Source of the DNA: FEN-299 sp963727765 | GTDB lineage: Bacteria > Acidobacteriota > Vicinamibacteria > Vicinamibacterales > Fen-181 | DNA: 64,000 nucleotides | Direction: 5' to 3' | Assembly: GCA_963727765.1 (NCBI GenBank) | Contig: CAVSGZ010000012.1 | Location: 124,001-188,000, forward strand | Made by a program: the position numbers and the translations under genes | In this document: piece by piece, positions 40,748-50,983 of the stretch | How the letters are laid out: each line of letters begins with the position of its first letter | Numbering within the stretch: position 1 is the stretch's first letter | Notes under the pieces: model-generated | Databases searched by the model: none | What the model saw: the letters and a program-made list of their open reading frames with translations, nothing else | What the model was told of the DNA's origin: nothing

Positions 40748-40814
40748 CACGACAGTCCCTTTCTCTCTCTTGCTCGGTTGACGGTCAACTGACACAGTTT
40801 CGTCGCTCTCTCCC

Positions 40815-43766
40815 CTAGAAAGTCGACCCGACGGCGAACTTGAAGGCAAACGCGCTCTGCGGCTGGAGCGAGCTGTCCAGAATGTAGTCGCGGCGCGGGT
40901 TGTAGGCGAAGATCAGCCGGAACGGCACGTTCAGCACCGGCATGAAGAACCGCACCTCTGCGCCCGTCGACGTCCTGAACTCGCTCATCGCGAACGGCTG
41001 GCCGAAGTCCCGCACCTGCCCGGCGTCGTAGAACAGGACCAAGCGCACCGGCCCGGCGACCTGGATCAGGTACTCCGCGTTGAAGAGCAGCAGCTTGTTG
41101 CCGCCGATCACGAGGCCCGAGTCGACCTGGTACGAGTCCAGCGGCACCGCGCCGGGCATCAGGAGCGGCAGGAGCGTCGATCCGTTGTACGTCGGCGGCA
41201 CGGTCGTGAGAGCCCGCGGGCCGATCGTGCGCAGGTCGAAGCCGCGCACGCTGTACTCGCCGCCGGCGTAGAGCAGCTCGGTGATCGGGAGCGACTTGCT
41301 ACCCGAGAACGGCGAGATGTACTGCGTCATCGCGTGCAGGCCGATCGAGGTCCGCTTGGACGGCTGCAGGTACCACGTGTACTCGAGGCTGGGCTTCCAG
41401 AAGCTGGTGTCGCCGCCCAGGCCCGCCAGGTCGACCGAGACGCTCACCTTCTTGCCCGTCGTCGGGAACATCGGGTTGTCGATCGTGTTGTAGACGACGC
41501 TCGGGCTGATCTTGCTGATCGTGCGGGCGCCGCCCACGCCGAGCAGGAGCGTCTCGGCGAGGTACGGGTTGTTCTGAATGAGGGACGGGTCCTGGTAGAT
41601 CGAGTTGACGTTGACGACCTGCGTGTGCTCGTAGCTGTAGGCGAGGAACAACCGCGTGAAGTCGCGGAGGGGGAACCCGAAGATGAGGGTGCTGCCCCAC
41701 GAGCTCTGCGTGAACTGCGACTGGTAGTCGAGCTTCCGCTTGAAGAGCTCGATGCCGCCGGTGATCGCGCGGTCGAACAGATACGGCTCGGTGAAGCCCA
41801 CCTGGTAGTTCTGGGCCAGCGTGCCGGCCTGCATGTTGACGCTGAACGTCTCGCCGCGGCCGAGGAAGTTGGCCGTCTGGAAGCCGATGGTGCCGAAGAA
41901 CCCTTCGTATTGGGACACGCCGGCGCCGAACTGGATCTGGTTCCGGTTCTGTTCCTCCAGCTTCAGCGTGATGTCCATCTTGTTGTCGGTGCCCGGCGCC
42001 TCTTTGACATCGACGTCCTTGGTCCCTTCGAGCTGCTTGAAATAGGAGAGCTGGTTGATCCGCTTGATCGAGAACTTCAGCGCCTCGGTGTTGAAGACGC
42101 CTTCCTCGTAGAGCCTGATCTCGCGGCGGACCACCGTGTCGCGCGTCGTCGTGTTCCCGGTGAACGTGATCCGGTCGATGAAGTACTGCTTGCCCTCGTC
42201 CACCTGCAGGACGACGTCCACTGCCGGCGCATCCTTCGGCAGCTGGCGGCGCTTGGCGGCCGGCTTGGGCGGCGCGCCGTCCTTGGTGGCGGAGGTCGCC
42301 GCGGCCTGAGCTTGCTCCTCGGCGGCGGTCGACGGGCCGCCCTCCGGCGCCGGATCGGCCGGAGAGGCCGCGTCACCGCCCTTGGGCGGTTCCGGCGTCT
42401 CGCCCCCCTCGGTATGCGGCCGCGTCATCGGGACCAGGTTGAACTGGTAGTAGCCAGCCGCGCCGTACAGCTCCCGGGCCTTCTCGTACCCCTTCCGGAT
42501 CACCTTGTCGCTGTACCAGTCGCCCTCCTTGACCTTGAACAGGGGGCGGAGCGCTTCGGACTTGACGATCTTGTTGCCGTCGAACGCGAAGGTGGCAATG
42601 CGGAAGCGGTTCCCCTCGGTGATCTCGACGCGCAGCTCGACCCACCGCGCCCGCCGGTCGGGCGAATCCTCGATGTAGCGCAGCGTCGGCTCCGACACGC
42701 GCGCGGAGATGTAGCCGTGGTCGCGGTAGTAGCCCACGATGCGGTCGGCGTCCTCCTCGAACTTCCCTTCCTGGTACGGCCCTGCGCCGGTGATGAAGGA
42801 GAAGAACCCGCGGCCCTTGTTGTTCTTCATCTGGCGCATGAGCGTGTGGCTCGGCACGGCCTTGTTGCCGATGAAGACGATGTCGCGAATCTTGACCTGC
42901 GGCCCTTCGTCGACCGAGAAAGTCAGGTTCACCAGCTTGGGCCCGCCGGGCAGCGCCTTGATCTCGGGCGTGACCGAGGCGAACTGGTAGCCCTTCTCGG
43001 CCAGCATGTCGAGGACGACCTTCTTCACCTTGCGGATCGTGCCCGGGTCGATGAAGCTGTCGAGCCGGACCTCGGCGCTCTCTTCCTTCAGCTTGTCGTC
43101 GATCTTCGACTGCTCGAGATGCTTGGCGCCGATGTAGTCCACGATCTTGACGCGCTGGCGCTCCTCCATGTTGAAGGCCACCAGCTTGCCGACGACGCCG
43201 TTCGGAAACGGGAAGTCGGTGACTTCGACCGACAGGTTGTCGAGGAACTTGGTCGCCCACAGCTGCTGGAAGTCCTGGCGCAGCGACTCGGACGCGACCG
43301 TCTCGTCCCACGGCCTCCAGACGCCGGTCGACGGCGTGCTGGTCTTGGTGTGGATGTAATAGAGATACGTCTCGGGGTCGATGACCGAGACGCCACCCTG
43401 CTCGGGGAAGCACACGCCAATCTGGTAGATGACGGGTCCGGATCCGGCCGGCGGAAGCTGGTTGGCCGGCGGAGGCCCAATCTCCTGCCCGCACCAGAGC
43501 ACTCGGCCGCTGGCGGGTTTCTGCGTCGCGGCCGGGGCGGGCGCCTGCGCGGGCGCCGGCTTCTGCCCCGCGTCCGGCTTCTGAGCGGACACCGGTTGGA
43601 CCGACGGGCCGGGCGGCGCCACGGGCGCCGCGGGCGCCGGTGGCGGAGTCGGGACCTGCGCCGTCGCCTGGCGGTCGGCCTGGACCGCTGGCGCCGCGCT
43701 GAGACCCGTCCCGGCGCCGATGAGCATCAGCGCCCACAATACGAAGCAGTAACGAGACTTGGGCAT
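40815..43766 (-). CDS. bamA: Outer-membrane assembly factor BamA
   Basis: BamA inserts beta-barrel proteins into the outer membrane. ATG 43766 gives a signal peptide (VLWALMLIGAGTGLSA-A); the product has 983 residues, longer than the usual 750-850. An Ala/Pro/Gln-rich segment follows (about 25-90), then POTRA domains (e.g. VKIRDIVFIGNKAVPSHTLM), a further low-complexity insert at about 450-515, the last POTRA (FIDRITFTGNTTTRDTVVRR) and the barrel with YSVRGFDLRTIGPRA and the C-terminal Phe of FAVGSTF. Both inserts explain the extra length. Confidence 0.94.
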   Translation of the reverse strand: MPKSRYCFVLWALMLIGAGTGLSAAPAVQADRQATAQVPTPPPAPAAPVAPPGPSVQPVSAQKPDAGQKPAPAQAPAPAATQKPASGRVLWCGQEIGPPPANQLPPAGSGPVIYQIGVCFPEQGGVSVIDPETYLYYIHTKTSTPSTGVWRPWDETVASESLRQDFQQLWATKFLDNLSVEVTDFPFPNGVVGKLVAFNMEERQRVKIVDYIGAKHLEQSKIDDKLKEESAEVRLDSFIDPGTIRKVKKVVLDMLAEKGYQFASVTPEIKALPGGPKLVNLTFSVDEGPQVKIRDIVFIGNKAVPSHTLMRQMKNNKGRGFFSFITGAGPYQEGKFEEDADRIVGYYRDHGYISARVSEPTLRYIEDSPDRRARWVELRVEITEGNRFRIATFAFDGNKIVKSEALRPLFKVKEGDWYSDKVIRKGYEKARELYGAAGYYQFNLVPMTRPHTEGGETPEPPKGGDAASPADPAPEGGPSTAAEEQAQAAATSATKDGAPPKPAAKRRQLPKDAPAVDVVLQVDEGKQYFIDRITFTGNTTTRDTVVRREIRLYEEGVFNTEALKFSIKRINQLSYFKQLEGTKDVDVKEAPGTDNKMDITLKLEEQNRNQIQFGAGVSQYEGFFGTIGFQTANFLGRGETFSVNMQAGTLAQNYQVGFTEPYLFDRAITGGIELFKRKLDYQSQFTQSSWGSTLIFGFPLRDFTRLFLAYSYEHTQVVNVNSIYQDPSLIQNNPYLAETLLLGVGGARTISKISPSVVYNTIDNPMFPTTGKKVSVSVDLAGLGGDTSFWKPSLEYTWYLQPSKRTSIGLHAMTQYISPFSGSKSLPITELLYAGGEYSVRGFDLRTIGPRALTTVPPTYNGSTLLPLLMPGAVPLDSYQVDSGLVIGGNKLLLFNAEYLIQVAGPVRLVLFYDAGQVRDFGQPFAMSEFRTSTGAEVRFFMPVLNVPFRLIFAYNPRRDYILDSSLQPQSAFAFKFAVGSTF

Positions 43767-44091
43767 GAACTCGTCTGGAAAATGCCTGACCGCGCGCCCG
43801 GGCTCCGGGCGCGCCCCAGCGGGAGGTGCATCGGTGCCCACACGAACACCCTAGTTTACAGGGTATTAGACGTTTCAGGCCAGTGGGTGGCCTGACTCCA
43901 CCTGTCCAACCGCCCTGAAGGTCACATGCCCCCCGTCAGGACCGACCTCGACGAAGCCCTCGCGAAAGGCGGACAACCGCATGCCGCGCGTTCCGTATGG
44001 CGTTCGAACATCCGCACCGCCCGCGGCGGCAGACGCGACGTGTTGGTGGAAGGCCTGAGTGGCTTATACGGCAACGTCGGACGAGGCGCGG
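43767..44091. other. Intergenic gap between lolD and bamA
   Basis: About 325 bases without a convincing gene. A 6-bp hairpin (CAGGCC / GGCCTG, 43876-43894) is the only clear structure. The bamA promoter is probably here. Confidence 0.4.
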
Positions 44092-44760
44092 TTACAGCAG
44101 CCGCCCGCCCTCGAGGCGCAGCACGCGGTCGCAGCGGCCCGCGAGGCGCATGTTGTGGGTGGCGATGATGGAGGTGAGCCGGTGCTCGCGGTGCATCTCG
44201 CACAGCAGCTCGTGCAGCGCGTCGGCCGTCTGCTCGTCGAGATCGCCGGTCGGCTCGTCGGCGATCAGCAGGTCGGGCTCGGTGACCAGAGCGCGGGCCA
44301 CGGCGACGCGCTGCTGCTCCCCGCCCGAGAGGATGCCCGGCCGGTGATGGAGGCGGCCGGCAAGCCCGACGCGCCCGAGCAGCGACTCGGCCCGCCCTCG
44401 CGCGTCGGCGAGCGGCTCCCGCGCGATCCGCAGCGGCATCTCGGCGTTCTCGACGGCGTCGAATTCCGGCAGCAGGTGGTGGAACTGGAAGACGAACCCG
44501 ATGTGCCGGTTGCGGTAGGCGACGCGCTCGGCATCGGTCATGCTCGACAGGACCACGTCGCCGATCTGAATCGTCCCCGACTCGAAGACGTCGAGGCCGC
44601 CGAGCACGTGCAGCAGCGTGCTCTTGCCCACGCCCGACGCGCCGACAATCGCGACCATCTCGCCGCGCTCGACCAACAGATCGAGCCCGCGCAGGACGCG
44701 AAGCGCCCCGCTCGCGGTGCGGTAGGATTTCTCGAGCGCGGTGACGGTGACAAACGCCAT
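44092..44760 (-). CDS. lolD: Lipoprotein-releasing ABC transporter ATPase LolD
   Basis: LolD powers release of lipoproteins from the inner membrane. The 222-residue ATPase has Walker A GASGVGKST, the family's FVFQFHHLLPEF, signature LSGGEQQRVAVARAL and Walker B DLLIADEPTGDLD. It follows the LolC/E permease with a heptamer array between them. Confidence 0.9.
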   Translation of the reverse strand: MAFVTVTALEKSYRTASGALRVLRGLDLLVERGEMVAIVGASGVGKSTLLHVLGGLDVFESGTIQIGDVVLSSMTDAERVAYRNRHIGFVFQFHHLLPEFDAVENAEMPLRIAREPLADARGRAESLLGRVGLAGRLHHRPGILSGGEQQRVAVARALVTEPDLLIADEPTGDLDEQTADALHELLCEMHREHRLTSIIATHNMRLAGRCDRVLRLEGGRLL

Positions 44761-44777
44761 GTTCGTGGTCCGGATCC

Positions 44778-44854
44778 GGCTGACGGCTGACGCCTGGCGA
44801 CGGCGACACGGACCGTACTTCCTACTTCGTACTTCCCACTTCGTACTTCCAACC
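44778..44854. repeat. Heptamer array, eleven units (GGCTGAC to TCGTACT)
   Basis: Eleven 7-base units fill the gap between lolC/E and lolD: GGCTGAC twice, GCCTGGC, GACGGCG, ACACGGA, CCGTACT, TCCTACT, TCGTACT, TCCCACT, TCGTACT and TCCAACC. The motif changes halfway while the period stays 7. Confidence 0.8.
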
Positions 44855-46083
44855 TACCCGTATCGCAGCGCCTCCGCCGGGTCCAGCTTCGAGGCCTGGC
44901 GCGAGGGGTACAGCGTGGCCACGAAGCAGATGGCGATCGCCGACGCCACCACGAGCGTGAAGTCGAGCGGCAGCACGACGAAGGGCACGTAGGACACCTG
45001 GTACACGTCGATCGGGACGTGGATCACCTTGTAGCGATCGAGCAGGGTGGACACGACCCAGCCCGCGGCCGCGCCCAGGCCGGTGCCGACCAGCCCGATG
45101 ATCATCCCCTGCAGCATGAACACCGTCATGATGCTGCGCGAGGAGGCGCCCATCGTCTTGAGGATGGCGATGTCGCGGTTCTTCTCCATGACGAGCAGGA
45201 TCAGCGACGCGACGATGTTGAGCGCGGCCACCATGACGATGAGCCCGATGGTGATCGAGATGGCCATTTTCTCGAGCCAGAGCGCGCCGAACAGCGACTG
45301 GTTCAGCTTCGTCCAGTCCTCGGTCAGGTACACGCCGGCCGTCTGGTCCATGACCGCCCGCGCGACCTCAGGCGCCCGGTAGATGTCGTCGACGCGCAGC
45401 TCGATCAGTTCGGGCTTGTCACGGCCGGTCAGGCGCTCGGCCACCGGGATGGTCACGAACCCGTAGGCCGAGTCGAACTCGAAGAGGCCGAGGGAGAAGA
45501 CGCCCACCACCTCGAGCGTGCGCGTGCGCGGCAGCATGCCCATCGGCGAGAGCGTGCCGTCCGGCGTCAGCAGCTGCACGCGGTCGCCGACCCGCACGCC
45601 GAGCGTCTTGACCAGGTCGGCGCCGAGCAGGATGCCTGGCCGGTCGTCCTCGTTCGGCCTGACCAGCGCCGCCACGCTCCCCTGCCGCATCGACCGGCCG
45701 AGATCGGTCACGCCGCCTTCGAGCGCGGGGTCGACCCCCTTGATGGTGATGAACGACCGCCCCTGCGGGGTCGTGATAAGGGCCTTGCCGAGAATCGCCG
45801 GGGCCGCGCCCGTCACGTGGGGAAAGCGGCGCAGGCGGGCCACGTCCGCGCGGTAGTTGGTCAGCCCGTCGCCCTTCCAGACGTACACGTGGGCGGTCGA
45901 GCCCAGGATCCGGTCGCGCAGCTGGTCCTGGAGGCCGGTCATCAGGGCGAGCGCGATGACGAGCGCCATCACGCCGACCATCACGCCGATCGTCGAGATG
46001 AGCGAGATGACCGAGATGAGCGCCTGCTTGCGCCTGGCCAGCAGGTAGCGGAGCGCGATGTGCAGCTCGAAGGGGAGGTTCAT
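44854..46083 (-). CDS. Lipoprotein-releasing ABC transporter permease, LolC/LolE type
   Basis: The 409-residue membrane protein works with LolD in extracting lipoproteins. It has the LolC/E N-terminus (FELHIALRYLLARRKQALIS), a first helix (VMVGVMALVIALALM), a periplasmic MacB-like domain and the FtsX bundle with IVMVAALNIVASLILLVMEKNRDIAILKTMGAS (quoted in part). Only one such permease is present, so it may act as a homodimer (LolF-like). Confidence 0.9.
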   Translation of the reverse strand: MNLPFELHIALRYLLARRKQALISVISLISTIGVMVGVMALVIALALMTGLQDQLRDRILGSTAHVYVWKGDGLTNYRADVARLRRFPHVTGAAPAILGKALITTPQGRSFITIKGVDPALEGGVTDLGRSMRQGSVAALVRPNEDDRPGILLGADLVKTLGVRVGDRVQLLTPDGTLSPMGMLPRTRTLEVVGVFSLGLFEFDSAYGFVTIPVAERLTGRDKPELIELRVDDIYRAPEVARAVMDQTAGVYLTEDWTKLNQSLFGALWLEKMAISITIGLIVMVAALNIVASLILLVMEKNRDIAILKTMGASSRSIMTVFMLQGMIIGLVGTGLGAAAGWVVSTLLDRYKVIHVPIDVYQVSYVPFVVLPLDFTLVVASAIAICFVATLYPSRQASKLDPAEALRYG

Positions 46084-46095
46084 CGCGAACCGATT

Positions 46096-47598
<1,503 letters not shown>

Positions 47599-47626
47599 AG
47601 CGGGAATCGGGCCCGGCGCGGCCGGG

Positions 47627-48100
47627 TCACTCGGGGCCGGCGCCGGCCTCCTGTCTGCGTTTGATGGCGTCGAGCACGCCGTTCACGAACCGGCCGGACT
47701 CCTCGCCACCGAAACGGCGCGCGAGCTCGATCGCCTCGTTGATGACGACGGTCGGGGGGACGTCCGGCATCTGCTGCAGCTGGAACACCGCCATCCGGAG
47801 GATCAGGCGGTCGATGACCGCCATCCGCTCCGGCCGCCAGTGCTCGGCGCTCCGGGCGATCACGGGGTCGATCTCGCCGGCGTGCTCGACGGTGCCCGTC
47901 ACCAGTCGCTGGGCGAAGGCCTCGGCCTGCGGCGACCCGAGGCGGGTGGCCTGCTCGACCTCCCCGTAGGAGGCGATCGCCACGTCCGGCGTGACGCGCC
48001 CCACTTCGCACTGGTAGAGCATCTGGAGCGCGGCCTCGCGGGCCCGCCGCCTCGCGCGGAACTCCTCGCTCGCGGGCTCGCCGCCTGGCTTCATCGTCAT
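47627..48100 (-). CDS. nusB: Transcription antitermination factor NusB
   Basis: NusB joins the rRNA antitermination complex. The 157-residue helical protein has RREAALQMLYQCEV, DRLILRMAVFQL, PTVVINEAIELARRFGGEESGRFVNGVLDAI (in part), all typical. Its ATG overlaps the preceding hydratase stop (ATGA). Confidence 0.93.
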   Translation of the reverse strand: MTMKPGGEPASEEFRARRRAREAALQMLYQCEVGRVTPDVAIASYGEVEQATRLGSPQAEAFAQRLVTGTVEHAGEIDPVIARSAEHWRPERMAVIDRLILRMAVFQLQQMPDVPPTVVINEAIELARRFGGEESGRFVNGVLDAIKRRQEAGAGPE

Positions 48101-48879
48101 CGTCCCGTGAAGATCGCGGCGCGCTTCTCGAGGAACGCCCGCGTCCCCTCGCGCATGTCGGCGGTGGCGAAGCAGAGGCCGAACAGCGTGGCCTCGAGGA
48201 ACTCCGCCTCGGGGAACGCCATCTCGAGGCCGCGGTTGACCGCCTCGACGATCGACCGCAACGCCACCGGCGGAAGCGCCGCCAGCGCCGAGGCGAGCGA
48301 CCGGGCCGCGGCCGCGAGCTCGGCGGCCGGCACGACGCGGTTGACCAGCCCGATGGCCAGCGCCTCCTGGGCGTCGATCATCCGGCCGGTGAGGAGCAGG
48401 TCGAGGGCGCGTCCCTTGCCGACCAGCCGCGGCAGGCGCTGCGTCCCCGCGAACCCCGGGATCACGCCGAGCTTCACCTCGGGCTGGCCGAAGCGCGCGG
48501 AGTCGGCGGCCACCCGCAGCGTGCAGGCCATCGCCAGCTCGCAGCCGCCGCCGAGGGCGAACCCGTTGACGGCGGCGACGACCGGCTTGCCCAGGTGCTC
48601 GATCAGGTCGAACACGTGCTGCCCGGCCAGCGCGTAGGACTCCGCCTCGGTCGGGGAAAGAGGCTCGAGTTCGTGGATGTCCGCACCGGCCACGAAAGCC
48701 TTCTCGCCGGCGCCGGTGAGGACCACGGCGCGGATCGCCCGGTCGTGCCTCACGTCGAGGAAGGCCGCCCGGAGCTGGTCGATTGTCGCGCGGTCGAGGG
48801 CGTTGAGCACCGGGCGACGGTCGATCGTCACGATGGCGACCGCGCCGTCACGCTCGATCAGGAGGTTGTCATGCGGCAT
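48097..48879 (-). CDS. Enoyl-CoA hydratase/isomerase family protein
   Basis: The 260-residue crotonase-fold protein likely hydrates 2-enoyl-CoA. The oxyanion motif is AFVAGADIHEL; both catalytic Glu positions are kept (GGGCELAMACTLRVA and GQPEVKLGVIPGFAGTQRLP). The C-terminal helix ends RAFLEKRAAIFTGR. It may serve fatty-acid degradation together with the acyl-CoA dehydrogenase at 51.9 kb. Confidence 0.9.
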   Translation of the reverse strand: MPHDNLLIERDGAVAIVTIDRRPVLNALDRATIDQLRAAFLDVRHDRAIRAVVLTGAGEKAFVAGADIHELEPLSPTEAESYALAGQHVFDLIEHLGKPVVAAVNGFALGGGCELAMACTLRVAADSARFGQPEVKLGVIPGFAGTQRLPRLVGKGRALDLLLTGRMIDAQEALAIGLVNRVVPAAELAAAARSLASALAALPPVALRSIVEAVNRGLEMAFPEAEFLEATLFGLCFATADMREGTRAFLEKRAAIFTGR

Positions 48880-48896
48880 CGCGGGACCTCCGCTCC

Positions 48897-49064
48897 TCAC
48901 ACGGGGAACAGCAGCCACCCGAGCACCAGCGCGCTCACGATGAAAGCGCCGAAGACCATGGCGCCGAATTTCAGCTGCTCGCGCGGCTCCTCCCGCATCA
49001 GGAACGCGAACACCACCGCGACCAACAGCGAGAAGACGACCATCATCAGGAAGTGGCTCGTCAC
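48897..49064 (-). CDS. Small 55-residue two-helix membrane protein
   Basis: From GTG 49064 a 55-codon frame encodes two hydrophobic segments (FLMMVVFSLLVAVVFAFLM and GAMVFGAFIVSALVLGWLLF) separated by a charged turn (REEPREQLKF). It starts 6 bases after the DUF6677-like gene stop and ends 17 bases before the hydratase start, so it fits an operon. The hairpin shape is non-random. The function is unknown. Confidence 0.65.
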   Translation of the reverse strand: MTSHFLMMVVFSLLVAVVFAFLMREEPREQLKFGAMVFGAFIVSALVLGWLLFPV

Positions 49065-49070
49065 AACCCC

Positions 49071-49463
49071 TCACTTGCGCCCGACGGCGGTGTCGTAGGC
49101 ATCGAGCACGACCAGCATGTTGAGCAGGCCCGCGACGATCAGGAACGCGTTGGCGTATTCGAAGGTGACGGCCGCCACCTGGCCCTGGTCGAAGCCGATC
49201 GCGCACGCGACGAAGTACGGCACGCCCATCGCCAGGTTGGCCAGCGCGGCGAGGAACACGAGCGGCTCGGACGTGTCGAAGGGAAACAGCCGCCCCTTCA
49301 GCGCGAGCCCGACGGCGAACATCGCGGTCAGCGCGACCAGGAACACGAGCCCCTTGCGCCGCCGACCCAGCCAGAGGTGCCCGCTGCCGGGCACCAGCCA
49401 GGCGGCGAGGACGAGCAGCACGAGGCCGCTTCGATCTAGTCGCGTCTTCGCGTCCTTTCGCAT
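49071..49463 (-). CDS. DUF6677-like four-helix membrane protein
   Basis: The 130-residue protein has about four hydrophobic segments: LVLLVLAAWLVPGSGHLWLG, GLVFLVALTAMFAVGLAL, PLVFLAALANLAMGVPYFVA and FLIVAGLLNMLVVLDAYD. The PGSGHLWLGRRRKG motif resembles TM2-type proteins and the acidobacterial DUF6677 family. Its first codons overlap the end of the DUF2085 gene (28 bases). The function is unknown. Confidence 0.72.
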   Translation of the reverse strand: MRKDAKTRLDRSGLVLLVLAAWLVPGSGHLWLGRRRKGLVFLVALTAMFAVGLALKGRLFPFDTSEPLVFLAALANLAMGVPYFVACAIGFDQGQVAAVTFEYANAFLIVAGLLNMLVVLDAYDTAVGRK

Positions 49464-49960
49464 CCGCCTAGTCTACCCCGAAAGCCCGCGAATTCGGCCA
49501 GCAGCAGCCCCGCGACGGCGCCGGCCGGCAGGGCCGCCGCCGCGCGGATCATGGGTGAGACGGCCGTCGGCCGCCACCATTCGACGACGAGCGTCGCCGC
49601 CGTGGGCAGCACCGACAGCACGATGGGCCATCGCCACGACGAGAGCCCGACCGCCCCGCCCCGGCTGCCGCGCCACCACCCGACGACGACGCCCAGCGCG
49701 CCCGACAGGTAAAGCCCCGTGCACCGCGCGCACACCGGGAGTTGCGCCCCCGACAGGTGGAACGACCGCTCGGGCCGCTGGTGGCAGACAAGCGAGCCCA
49801 GCCAGTAGATCGACACCGACAGCCAGGCCGCGCCGCGACCGGCCCCTGACCCGGACCCGAGCCACGGTGCAATCAGGATCAGGCCTGCCCACCCAACGGC
49901 CAGCACAGGCAGCGTGCGGGCGAGAGCGCGCTCGATTGGGGTCGGAGCCACGGGAGACAT
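49436..49960 (-). CDS. DUF2085 membrane protein
   Basis: The 174-residue protein carries the DUF2085 core: CHQRPERSFHLSGAQLPVCARCTGLYLS (in part), with His and three Cys that could bind a metal, and about five membrane helices. The family is of unknown function. It is the first gene of a run of small membrane genes. Confidence 0.82.
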   Translation of the reverse strand: MSPVAPTPIERALARTLPVLAVGWAGLILIAPWLGSGSGAGRGAAWLSVSIYWLGSLVCHQRPERSFHLSGAQLPVCARCTGLYLSGALGVVVGWWRGSRGGAVGLSSWRWPIVLSVLPTAATLVVEWWRPTAVSPMIRAAAALPAGAVAGLLLAEFAGFRGRLGGCERTRRRD

Positions 49961-49969
49961 GTTACTGTA

Positions 49970-49997
49970 GGCTCAGGGCTCAGGGCTCAAGGACAGA
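49970..49997. repeat. Heptamer array (GGCTCAG type)
   Basis: GGCTCAG, GGCTCAG, GGCTCAA and GGACAGA lie in the gap between the PfkB kinase and DUF2085 genes. Confidence 0.7.
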
Positions 49998-50046
49998 GAC
50001 AGGCTGCCGAGGAACAGCAGATAGAGCAGGGCTTCAGCCCTGCTCG

Positions 50047-50982
50047 TCAGATACTGATCGGCCCGAAGTGCTGCGCGTAGCGGGCGCAGAACTCCTCGCG
50101 CGTGTAGGTGTGGCTCGATCCGCCCATGTGCTCGAGGGCGTAGGTGGCGGCGACGCTGCCCATCCGGCCGCACACCTCGTAGTCGGCGCCGATCGCGAGC
50201 CCCTTCATGAACCCGCCGCGGAACGCGTCGCCGACGCCGGTCGGGTCGACCACCGCCTGCGGCACCACCGCTGGCACCTCGATGGTCCGGTCGCGGAGCG
50301 TGATCGCGGCCCCTTTCTCCCCCTTCGTCACGACCACCGCGGCGGCGTGATCGAGCATCGCGGCCGCGTCCATCCCGGTCTTCTCTCGGATGATCTCGTA
50401 CTCGTAGTCGTTGCAGATGACGATGTGCGCGCCGACGACGCCGCTCGTGATGTCGTCACCGCCCATGCGCGCCACCTGCTGGCTCGGATCGTAGATGTAC
50501 TTGATCCCCAGCTCGCGGCACTCGCGGGCGTACTGCACCATCGCGCCCGGGTCGTTGGGCGAGATGATCGTGAGGTCGCACGGCCCGGCCGCCGCGAACG
50601 CCAGTTCTCCCGCATGCGCCATGGCGCCGGTGTAGAACGACGCGATCTGGTTGCCGTCGCGGTCGGTGCTGCAGAAGAAGGACGCGGTGAACTTCCCGGG
50701 CACCTGCCTGACGAGCGCGGTGTCGACGCCGGCCGACTCCAGCCACTGCCTGTAGTCGTCAAAATCCTGCCCCGCCGTCGCCATCAGCCGCGGCCGCTCG
50801 CCGAGCAGCGCCAGCGTGTAGGCGATGTTGGGCGCGCACCCGCCGCGTCGCTTGTCCATCGAGTCGACCAGGAAACTCAGGCTCACCCGCTGCAGATGGT
50901 CGGGCAGCAGGTGCTCGCTGAAGCTCCCCGGAAACGACATCAGGTAGTCGTAGGCGATCGATCCGGTGACGATGATGCGCAT
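50047..50982 (-). CDS. PfkB-family sugar/nucleoside kinase (adenosine-kinase-like)
   Basis: The 311-residue protein has GGCAPNIAYTLALLG (substrate lid region), the anion-hole motif DPTGVGDAFRGGF with the catalytic Asp, and the HxxGG-like EHMGG. Close relatives in such contexts are annotated as adenosine or ribokinase-like. It starts one base after the mtnP stop, which suggests it acts on an adenosine-type or ribose product of nucleoside salvage (inference). Confidence 0.87.
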   Translation of the reverse strand: MRIIVTGSIAYDYLMSFPGSFSEHLLPDHLQRVSLSFLVDSMDKRRGGCAPNIAYTLALLGERPRLMATAGQDFDDYRQWLESAGVDTALVRQVPGKFTASFFCSTDRDGNQIASFYTGAMAHAGELAFAAAGPCDLTIISPNDPGAMVQYARECRELGIKYIYDPSQQVARMGGDDITSGVVGAHIVICNDYEYEIIREKTGMDAAAMLDHAAAVVVTKGEKGAAITLRDRTIEVPAVVPQAVVDPTGVGDAFRGGFMKGLAIGADYEVCGRMGSVAATYALEHMGGSSHTYTREEFCARYAQHFGPISI

Positions 50983-50983
50983 G

